Position numbers and translations under genes: made by a program
The notes under the pieces: generated by a model
Told to the model about the DNA's origin: nothing
The model's input: only the letters and a program-made list of their open reading frames with translations
The model's database searches: none
NCBI GenBank assembly: GCA_001311565.1
Contig: BBBM01000005.1
Coordinates: 1-64,000 of the forward strand
Direction of reading: 5' to 3'
DNA length: 64,000 nucleotides
Source of the DNA: Desulfothermus okinawensis JCM 13304
Lineage (GTDB): Bacteria; Desulfobacterota; Desulfovibrionia; Desulfovibrionales; Desulfothermaceae
Shown: positions 55,561 to 64,000 of the stretch, piece by piece
Layout: each line of letters begins with the position of its first letter
Position numbering within the stretch: the first letter of the stretch is position 1

Positions 55561-56445
55561 TTAGAAAAATTCTATGGTAGAAAGTTTTTCTCTCATCTTT
55601 TTGGAGAGATATAACTTATATAACTCCTTGTACTTTGCGGGGTCCACATACCTCAAAAAAACATGTATTGGTCTTTGGTTCCATCCAAAAATAAATCAAA
55701 ATCCCCTGTTTTTCCCAGACATATCTATCAATTAGATTGTTTATCCTGATTTCTTTTGGATTACCATATTTTTTTTTGAGTTTTTCAAGCCAGAGAGTTA
55801 ACAATCTATCATATCCAACACCTTTTGGGGGATATCTATACTCAAGTAAGGCAAATTCTCCATCAGGGCTGTAACAAACCTGCATTTTATCAGTGCCCTG
55901 TAACAACTTCTCAGAGCTAAAAATATCGCAAAAGGAACCTGTGTCTATTCTGATTGGTTGAGCACCATTTTTTTTGCAAAACATAACTTAGGGCAAATCT
56001 CCTGGCACCTTTTAAGACAATTCCAAAAAGGCGAAAATCTTTATTACTATCCTCTGATCTATGTAGGGGAGCAAGTTTTATTTTAGCTACCTCCAGACCT
56101 ATTTCTTCCCCTTTTTTATACCACCTATATGACTCTACAAAATCTTTCTTTATACCATCAATCCCCTTTTCATACATCTGGGCTAGAAAGATTATTGCTG
56201 GTGCATATCCCTTTATTGCTGATTTTTTTTAAATAGCGTATCCCTTCCATTTTTTTTTCCACGGGATATTCACCCAGCACCAGTTCTCTACCGTATAAAT
56301 ATTCGTCAACATCCCTACCCTTCATTGCACCCTTTTTGAGTAGCTCCAGGTCAAATGAACGTGCACATGATGCAGACACAAAATAAACACCAGAAACAAA
56401 CAACACAAAAATCATAAAAAGGTAAAATTGAATATGTTTATTCAT
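55561..56445 (-). CDS. Sel1-repeat lipoprotein
   Basis: About 294 residues. The N-terminus has a signal sequence (YLFMIFVLFVSGVYFVSASC) ending in a lipobox-like SASC. A Sel1-type repeat follows (KKISNKGYAPAIIFLAQMYE and DFVESYRWYKKGEEIGLEVA). The C-terminal half is unrecognised and, with one T removed near 55667, ends RYVDPAKYKELYKLYLSKKM and then REKLSTIEFF. Breaks also lie near 56227, 56190 and 55975. It is three bases from trkH and overlaps the upstream gene by eight bases, so one operon is likely. Function unknown. Confidence 0.72.
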
Positions 56446-57771
56446 CTGTAAAGGTCTTATATGGAATGGTTTCAATTATACCATTTAGATGGGTATAATT
56501 TAGATTGAGACTATTTATTATCTCTTCAAAATTTTTCACACAACTATTTCCAATGACAAATTCAGGTAACAGGTGATGTGCAAGTATATTGGCTATATAT
56601 ATAACCTTATCAGGGGATTCATATCATGGGTAACTTCATGGTGATATTTAATGGTATCTAAAATATTTTTGGGAAAATTCCATTTTTCTCCCAGAATAGT
56701 TCCAATTTCAACGTGATCATACCCAAATAAGTTCTTTTCTACAACTATAGAGGGGATTCCCTTCATAAGCTCTTTGTAATACCTTCTCTTGTTATTACAC
56801 ACAAAAAAATTCCAGCACCCTTTTACCTATATCATGGAGAAGACCACAGGTATATCCAACATCTTTTGGAAGATCCAGTAGTTCACATATTTTTTTGTGA
56901 TATAATTGCAACTGCTAGAACATGATTGTACATGCCCTTTGGATTCAAGCTGTATCCAGGACAATCACTGAAAAAAATCTTCCATATACACTGACAAAAT
57001 TATATTAAGCAAGTTCCTGCTTCCCAAAAATATAACTGCCTTTTCTATTGAGTCTACTTTTTTTTACTGGAGAAAATATTGGAGAGTTACAAAACTTTAA
57101 CAACCTGGCGGTCATCACCTCATCTTTTTTTTAGTTCTTCAACAATTTCTGTAACCTGATATACTTCCCTTGAGATCAAATCAATGACCTTTAATATAAC
57201 AGCTGGAATAGGCTTTACCTTATACAATATATCTTCTATTTTATCATCTAATACACTGTCCTTAGTATCCTTTATTTGATCAAAAATAAGGTCCTTACAT
57301 GCAAAAGTACATTTGGTTAAATCCAATACAAAAGACCTTCTTAAATGTTCTATTGGTTCAAGATAGGTAATTGGAATTCCTTCTTCTTTTAAATTATTTT
57401 TTTATTATCTTTACGGACTCTATAGCAGCCTCATCCAGCATTGGAACATTCATATTAAATCCACCACAAAGTCCTGCCACAATGGACTCTTTATTTGCCC
57501 CCTGTCTCACCATCTCATTGAGCAAAAGATCCACTGCATTTTCAGCACAAAGGGAAGCAACTTCTTGTGATTTAGACAAAGACCTCGGAAGGACCACGTG
57601 TATTAATCCACCTATTTTATTAGTCTTATCAAACATAGCCAAACCCACACATGAACCCAGGGTGGCTGCCAGTATCTGGGGTGATCCCTTTGATACCACC
57701 ATGTTGCCAGGAGGAACCATACTAACACTCTTATCTCCAATCTTTATCTTTTTCATAAGATTATACTCCAT
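56438..57771 (-). CDS. CheD-HDOD fusion protein
   Basis: About 444 residues. Residues 1-160 are a CheD receptor deamidase: LAATLGSCVGLAMFDKTNKI with the catalytic Cys, GGLIHVVLPRS with the His, and SIVAGLCGGFNMNVP. With one base removed from the T-run near 57405 the frame continues through NNLKEEGIPITYLEPIEHLR straight into an HDOD domain: KPIPAVILKVIDLISREVYQ, GLLHDIGKRVLEFFV and IKYHHEV. Other breaks lie near 57130, 57063, 56975, 56893 and 56805. The ATG at 57771 overlaps the amidohydrolase stop. It could tie chemoreceptor modification to another signal; no che genes are nearby. Confidence 0.78.
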
Positions 57772-58610
57772 CAATTAATGAGATTTAGAAAATTTTCCCC
57801 CAAAATCTTTTTTTCTGGTGTCAGGCCCGAGGGGGATCTTTTCAAATTCTTTAATATATCTAGATGGGGGAAGAAGTGGGAAATCAGAGCCTAAAATAAT
57901 CTTGTCCGAAGATACAGCATTCATCATGCAATATAGCGCTTCAGGCCTATATAAAAATACCATGGCTGCTGTGTCAAACCAACAATTTTTAAGGACTTCT
58001 TTTACTTCCTTTTTAAGATAAGCAAAAAAAAGGAAGTCCACCGCCAAGATGTGCTAAAATCCACTTTGTGTTGGGATTTTCCTTTATGAGCAAATAAAGG
58101 TTCTTTAAGGTCATGGGACTTTTTCCAAGATAGAAATGTCCAACTTCTTCATTTGTGTGGAGCAGTACAGGAGCATCTTTTTCTTCACATGCTGCTGCCA
58201 CAGTCGATAAAATTTTTCTTTCTTCTGTTTCTATGTCTCTGGTATAGAATGCTATCTCACCAATCCCCCTGGCACCACTGCTAAAACACCTGTCTATCTC
58301 CTTTTCAAAAAGAGGATTATCCAAACTAAAACAGCAAAATGGAATCAACCTATCTGGATACTTATTTGCACACTCCAACACATAATCGTTATTTAATTTA
58401 AAATTTTCTTCTTTTCTCCAAGGGAATCCAAAGACAACAGATTTGTCCACCCCCTCTTCATCCATTTTTTTTTATAAGTTCTCTTGCACCAACTAATTTG
58501 GCCTTTGGATCCTTGTATATGGCAGCAAATTCTGGCTCACCATCTAAGAACTTCTCTCTGTTTTCCCTCACTTCTCCTGGACATATGTGTACATGGGCAT
58601 CTATTATCAT
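57771..58610 (-). CDS. Amidohydrolase_2 family metal-dependent hydrolase
   Basis: A TIM-barrel hydrolase of about 279 residues. Metal and active-site motifs appear in order: MIIDAHVHICPGEV, VLLHTNEEVGHFYLGK, WILAHLGGGLPFF and IILGSDFPLLPPS. The restored C-terminus RKKILGENFLNLIN is typical and its TGA overlaps the cheD start. GGAG precedes the ATG at 58610. Breaks lie near 58470, 58025 and 57808. Substrate unknown; the subfamily includes decarboxylases and lactonases. Confidence 0.85.
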
Positions 58611-58776
58611 GTTAAACTCCCTTGACAAAGTCCATGTGGTGTTATTTATAGTCTATCTTCAACAGTAAAATCCAGAAATTTTACATGGCTTATGCTGAGC
58701 TTTTTTAATTAAATAATTGTAACTTGTCTATAAAAAAATCTAGTAACAAAAAAAATAGAAAGTGGAGTCAACAACT

Positions 58777-61436
58777 ATGCAAATGAAACCATTAGACAAA
58801 GGATATGAACCAGATACCATTGAGAAAGAATGGATAGAGAGGTGGGAAAAAGAAAACACATATATGGCAGATCCACACAAAGAAGGAAATGTTTTTTCAA
58901 TAGTTATTCCCCCTCCAAATGTAACAGGCACCCTGCACATGGGTCATGCACTCAATATCACCCTTCAGGATATAATGTGTAGATACAAAAGACAAAAAGG
59001 ATACAATGTTCTCTGGGTGCCAGGTACAGACCATGCTGGAATAGCCACTCAAAATGTGGTTGAGCGGGCAATTGCCAGAGAAGGACTAACGAGAGAAGAC
59101 CTGGGCAGGGAAAAATTTATTGAAAGGGTGTGGCAGTGGAAAGAAGAATATGGTGGTAAGATTTTAAATCAAATAAAGTGCTTGGGCGCCTCAGTTGACT
59201 GGAGTAGACTGAGATTCACAATGGATGAAGGTCTGTCAAAGGCCGTTCGAGAGGTCTTTGTGAGACTCTACAATGAAGGACTCATATACAAAGGCGACTA
59301 TATGATAAACTGGTGCCCCAGATGTCATACTGCACTTGCTGATCTAGAAGTGGAACACGAAGAAAAACAGGGACACCTCTATTATATTAAGTATCCCCTG
59401 GAATCTGGTGAAGGAAATGTAGTAGTTGCCACCACCCGTCCTGAGACAATGCTTGGTGATACTGCTGTATGTGTAAACCCACAGGATGAAAGATATAAAA
59501 AAATTAATAGGCAAAAAGGTAAAACTCCCTTTAACTGACAGGATTATACCTATAATTTCTGACAGTTATGTTGATATGGAATTTGGTACAGGATGTCTTA
59601 AGGTGACCCCAGGACACGATCCAAATGACTTTGAGCTTGGAAGAAAACATGGACTTGAGCTTGTCAGGGTTATAGATGAAAATGGATATATGACAGAGGA
59701 TGCAGGAGACAAGTTTAAAGGGCTTGATAGGTTTGAATGCAGAAAAAAAGGTAGTTGAAGAGTTAAAGAATCAGGGACTACTTGAAAAGATTGAAGAGAT
59801 TACCCACAGTGTTGGTCATTGTTATAGGTGTAAGACAGTGATCGAGCCACTTGTATCAAAACAGTGGTTTGTTAAGACAAAACCCCTGGCCAGGCCAGCA
59901 AAACAGGCGGTTTTAGAGGGAAACACAAAGTTCTTTCCTGAGTCATGGACAAAGACTTATTTTGAGTGGCTGGATAATATCAGGGATTGGTGTATCTCCC
60001 GTCAAATATGGTGGGGACACAGGATACCTGCCTGGACATGCAATCAATGTGGAAAGCTGAGTGTATCAACAGAAGATCTAAAAACATGTCCAGGATGTGG
60101 CTCCAGGGACATTGTCCAGGAAGAAGATGTACTGGATACCTGGTTTTCCTCTGCACTCTGCCATTTTCCACGCTTGGATGGCCAGATAAGACAAAAGAGC
60201 TGGAGGTATACTATCCCACATCCCTGCTTGTTACTGGATTTGATATAATATTTTTCTGGGTTGCCAGGATGATGATGATGGGCATCCATTTTATGAATGA
60301 AGTTCCATTTAGACATGTATATATCCATGCCCTGGTTCGGGATGAGCATGGAAAGAAGATGTCCAAATCCACAGGTAATGTAATCGATCCCCTGGATATG
60401 ATTGCAAAGTATGGGGCTGATGCCTTAGGTTCACTTTAACTGCATTTGCTGCAATGGGCCGTGACATAAAGCTTTCAGAAGCCAGGATTGAAGGATACAA
60501 ACATTTTATAAATAAAATATGGAATGCTGGAAGGTTTGTATTAATGAATGCTGATGATTCCGTGGACATAGATGATGTTGATCCCAAAAATTTGAGCTTT
60601 GCCCACAGATATATCCTCCACGCCCTGGAAGGACTAAAAAAAGGAAGTGGAAAGAACACTGGAAGGCTATTATTTCAATGAAAGTGCCCAGGCCCTATAT
60701 CAATTTTTCTGGCATACCTTCTGTGACTGGTATCTGGAGATGATTAAAAAAAGAATTATACTCAGATAATAAACTCACAAATAAAAGGGCCAGAAATTGT
60801 CTCATTAAGGTATTTTCAGAATTACTTATACTTTTGCATCCATTTATACCATTTATTACCCAGCATATTTATACTCTCCTGCCAGGGACAGGGGAAAAAG
60901 ACCTTAGCAAGGTAAGATTCCCAGAATATAGGCCTGGCTGGGAAGATAGTTCTTGATAGGGATATGGAATTTTTCCAGGGAGTGGTTGTTGGTGTAAGAA
61001 ATATAAAAGGAGAATTTGATCTCAATCCAGGGATGCAGGTGGATGTTATAGCCAAGGTAGATGATGAACACATTGAATTTTTAGAACAAAACAAAGAGGT
61101 GATATCACAGCTTGCAAGGATCAAGCAATTTGAAATTTCCAAAGAGCCCCACATCCCAAAGGGATGTGCCAGTTTTGTGTGTGAGGGGTGTGAATTCTAT
61201 GTACCACTTGAAGGTGTAATAGACTTTCAAAAAGAACTGGAGCGCCTTGTAAAAAAATAAAGAAAAAAATCAAAAAAAGAACTAAACAAAGTGGAAAACA
61301 AACTAGCCAATAAAAATTTTTTTAGAAAAAGCACCTAAAGAGATCGTAGAGAAGGAAAAAAAAGAAGAAAGATGATCTTATGGTTGAACTTAATAAAATT
61401 GAATCTTTGATAGAAAAAATCAAATCCTTTATCTAG
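58777..61436 (+). CDS. valS: Valyl-tRNA synthetase
   Basis: About 886 residues after frame restoration. Signatures: [20 protein letters not shown] (HIGH motif HMGH), the editing domain with [20 protein letters not shown], the zinc-knuckle Cys pairs ([15 protein letters not shown]), and [13 protein letters not shown] (KMSKS). The C-terminal coiled coil ([20 protein letters not shown]) continues past the apparent stop at 61260 to 61436. The ATG at 58777 is used; GTG at 58762 is possible. Breaks lie near 59502, 59745, 60165, 60427, 60642, 60745, 60945, 61250, 61320 and 61360. Confidence 0.96.
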
Positions 61437-61481
61437 TCTATGGTGTTTTAACATCGAACTTTAAATAAGTAAGGGAAATAT

Positions 61482-63006
61482 ATGGGAAAGGTATATCTAG
61501 TTGGAGCAGGCCCGGGAGATCCCGGGCTTTATACCATTAAGGCCAGGGAAATAATAGCAAAAGCAGATGTGATTGTTTATGACTTTTTGGCAAATGAAGT
61601 ATTTTTAGAGTGGATAAATAAGGAATGTAAAGTTATTTATGCTGGGAAAAAAGGTGGAGATCACACCTTATCTCAAGATGAAATAAATAGCCTCCTTGTT
61701 GAACTGGCCAGCAAATATGATATTGTGGTTCGTCTCAAAGGAGGCGATCCTTATATGTTTGGACGGGGGGGGGAAGAAGCAGAGTTCCTGGTTGATAGGG
61801 GAATAAATTTTGAAGTTGTTCCAGGGGTCACTTCTGGTATTGCTGCAACAGCATATACAGGGATTCCCCTAACTCACAGAAATTTTTCTTCATCTGTGAC
61901 CTTTGTCACTGGACATGAAGCAAACACCAAAGAAACTTCAGTCATAGAATGGGACAAACTTGCCCGTTCAGCATCCACTCTGGTATTTTTTTATGGGGGT
62001 AAAAAAATCTCCCCAATATAACAAAAAAACTTAATTGATGCGGGACTCCCCAAACATACTAAAGCAGCTCTAATTAGATGGGGAACCACATGTAGACAAA
62101 AAAAGCCTTGTATCAACCCTTGAAAACATCGCCAGGGATGCAAAAAAAGGCAAATATAAAGCCACCTGCCCTACTTGTTGTAGGAGATGTTGTAAGCCTA
62201 AAGGACAAACTCTCCTGGTTTGAAAAAAAAGCCACTTCTTGGAAAAACATAGTTATAACTAGATCCAGGGCCCAGGCCAGTGAGCTAAGTGGTCTTCTCA
62301 GGGGATATGAGCATGTTGTATCCAATTCCCAACAATAAAAATAAAAGAATTAGACGATTATTCCACTCTATTCAGTGAATTGGATAGACTACACAACTAT
62401 GATTTCATTGTTTTTACATCTGTAAATGGAGTAGATTTCTTCTTTAAGAAATTATTTGAAAGAAAAATGGATTCAAGGTCCCTATGCAAAGCAAAAATAG
62501 CGGCCATTGGACCAGGTACTGCAAAAAGACTAAGAGATTTTGGATTAATTGCAGATATAGTGCCTGAAAAATATATTGCAGAAGGTGTAGTATCTGAGCT
62601 ACAAAAATACAATATAAAAGGGAAAAATATATTTATTCCAAGGGCACAAGAAGCAAGGGAAGTACTTATAGATGAATTGAAAAAATCTGGAGCAAATGTA
62701 GTAGTTGTGCCAGTATATAAAACAGTAGTCGGGGATGTAAATACAGAAACAATTTATGAAAAGATCAAAAATAATAAAATAGACTTTATAACATTTACCA
62801 GTTCTTCAACTGTAAATAACTTTTTTTAAATTGATTCCACCTGAGGTTGTATCTCAATATGCACAAAAAATAAAATTCGCATGTATTGGACCAATTACGG
62901 CAAAGACATTGAAAAGATATGGATTTAAATCCACATTATGCCCAATTCATATACAATCAAGGACCTTGTAAAAGAAATCCTGGAATTTGTCAGGGAAAAT
63001 TCATGA
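61482..63006 (+). CDS. CobA-HemD fusion: SUMT plus uroporphyrinogen-III synthase
   Basis: About 508 residues. The N-terminal half is uroporphyrinogen-III C-methyltransferase: GKVYLVGAGPGDPGLYTIKA, RLKGGDPYMFGRGGEEAEF, VVPGVTSGIAATAYTGIPLT. The C-terminal half is HemD-like: VVITRSRAQASELSGLL, IVFTSVNGVDFFF and IDFITFTSSSTVNNFF. It would make uroporphyrinogen III and methylate it to precorrin-2 for siroheme, heme d1 or cobalamin. Breaks lie near 62006, 62028, 62098, 62145, 62230, 62310, 62824 and 62942. The restored stop overlaps the next start. Confidence 0.92.
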
Positions 63007-63285
63007 AAATAACTGTAAGTGGCTTTGGTAATTTATTTTTTCAGCTAAAAAAACTACATGGAGCAGCTGTGAATCTCTCCATGGACATTCCTGATAAAAG
63101 TAGTGTCAAGGACGTTATTTCCACCCTGGGACTTAAACTAGATGATATTGAAGGGGTTTTCATAAATGGAGAGGTAAAACCAATATCAAGCAAGCTGAAA
63201 AAAAGGTGACAGGATTGGCCTAATTCCCAGGGGAGTCCCAGGTCCTTATAGGTTTTTACTTGGCATAAAGAAGCTGAAGAACTAA
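63003..63285 (+). CDS. MoaD/ThiS-like ubiquitin-fold protein
   Basis: About 93 residues with a beta-grasp pattern: MKITVSGFGNLFFQLKKLHG, SVKDVISTLGLKLDDIEGVF, INGEVKPISSKLKKGDRIGL. With one A removed near 63200 it ends IPRGVPGPYRFLLGIKKLKN. There is no C-terminal Gly-Gly, so a classical thiocarboxylate sulfur-carrier role is doubtful; the GVPGPYRFLLGI tail is shared by a MoaD/ThiS-like subgroup. It overlaps the cobA-hemD stop by four bases. Confidence 0.75.
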
Positions 63286-63288
63286 TTG

Positions 63289-64000
63289 ATGGAATCTTAC
63301 ATCCACATTATAACTTCAATTTCATCTGTTTATCTATTACTTTTAGTGGCCCTTTTTATATTTTTCTTAACAAAGGGGGCAGACATTGCAATAGATGGTG
63401 CAGTGGACCTTGCCAGGGCACTGAATCTCTCCCCCTTGTTATTGGTGCCACTGTGGTATCTGTTGGAACTACGTTGCCTGAAGCATTTGTTTCTGTAATG
63501 GCTGCCTGGTCTAACAATCCAGGGCTTGCATTGGGAAATGGAGTTGGCTCTATTATTGTGGATACAGGCCTTATTTTAGGGGGATCCTGTCTGTTTTTTA
63601 ATGTCCCAATTGATAGGTTTATATTAAATAGAACTGGCTGGGTTCAGGTACTCTCTGCCACTTTCCTTGTAATAATAGCACTTGTACAAAAATATGTATT
63701 CCACAGGCCTATATTAGACAGGTGGGTGGGCGTCCTTTTTATGGCCTTACTCATCTTTTACCTCTATCTTACATACAAATGGTCAAAAAAAAGTAGTTTT
63801 ATACAAACAAAACAGGAAAATGCAACATCGCACATAAAGGCATCATTAAAGGTAGTAATTGGACTTTTTTTTTGTGGTCGTCAGCTCAAAACTTTTGATA
63901 ATCTCAGCTCAAGAATTGGCAAGGCGACTTGGTGTTCCAGAAGATGTCATAGCTGCTACGATGGTTGCATTTGGTACATCACTACCAGAATTTATGACAG
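63289..64000 (+). CDS. Na+/Ca2+ antiporter family membrane protein, truncated by window end
   Basis: At least 237 residues. The CaCA alpha-repeats are visible after frame restoration: SPLVIGATVVSVGTTLPEAF in the first half and VIAATMVAFGTSLPEFMT at the window edge, each with the GTxLPE ion-binding motif. Hydrophobic segments lie between (VYLLLLVALFIFFL, LFMALLIFYLYLTY). Breaks lie near 63440 and at the T-run near 63870. It lies four bases after the MoaD-like stop. Confidence 0.88.

Overview
The window is AT-rich DNA from a Gram-negative, motile, piliated bacterium. It has flagellar basal-body genes, a pilMNOPQ type IV pilus operon with an outer-membrane secretin, an LPS heptose-activating enzyme and a periplasmic-binding TRAP transporter. 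The stand-alone IMP cyclohydrolase, the CobA-HemD fusion, the long-form HflX and the MoaD/ThiS-like protein suggest an anaerobe of the Desulfobacterota/Deltaproteobacteria type. This placement is inference from gene content; no rRNA or tRNA gene was seen.

Layout. 1-10929: a very large CRISPR array (about 165 repeats by hand count) that runs off the left edge. 10930-20724: its leader and a minus-strand type I-B cas operon, transcribed cas6, cas8, two small extra genes, cas7, cas5, cas3, cas4, cas1, cas2, then the array. 20994-24132: clpA, clpS and a CYTH-domain gene (minus). 24357-30182: flagellar operon flgB-flgC-fliE-fliF-fliG-fliH-fliI (minus) behind a sigma-54 type promoter. 30329-38469: IMP cyclohydrolase, hflX, rfaE2, a universal stress protein and pilMNOPQ (plus). 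38471-41734: a BtrH_N/DUF4872 protein, a degenerate HD-GYP protein and an HD hydrolase. 41901-44116: rplM, rpsI and a radical SAM protein. 44125-52033: a two-component system, a TRAP transporter and malic enzyme, which together look like a C4-dicarboxylate sensing, uptake and use unit. 52035-58610 (minus): amidohydrolase, a CheD-HDOD fusion, a Sel1 lipoprotein, KtrB/TrkH, KtrA/TrkA and a dynamin-like GTPase. 58777-64000 (plus): valS, cobA-hemD, a MoaD/ThiS-like gene and a truncated Na+/Ca2+ antiporter.

Most likely novelty. Between cas8 and cas7 lie two short genes (17762-18080 and 17411-17769). Their products resemble each other and the last ~100 residues of Cas8: all three share an early xxG-x-[QL]-[VA] motif and end in FYxGYF. 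In type I-B systems the small subunit (Cas11) is normally made from inside cas8, so this locus appears to carry two additional, separately encoded small-subunit-like proteins.

Caveat on reading frames. Almost every long gene is interrupted by one-base shifts, nearly always one extra base in an A/T run of six or more, occasionally a missing C. Conserved housekeeping genes (valS, rpsI, clpA) are hit the same way, so these look like consensus errors rather than decay. Gene limits below are for the restored reading frames; the positions of main breaks are given.
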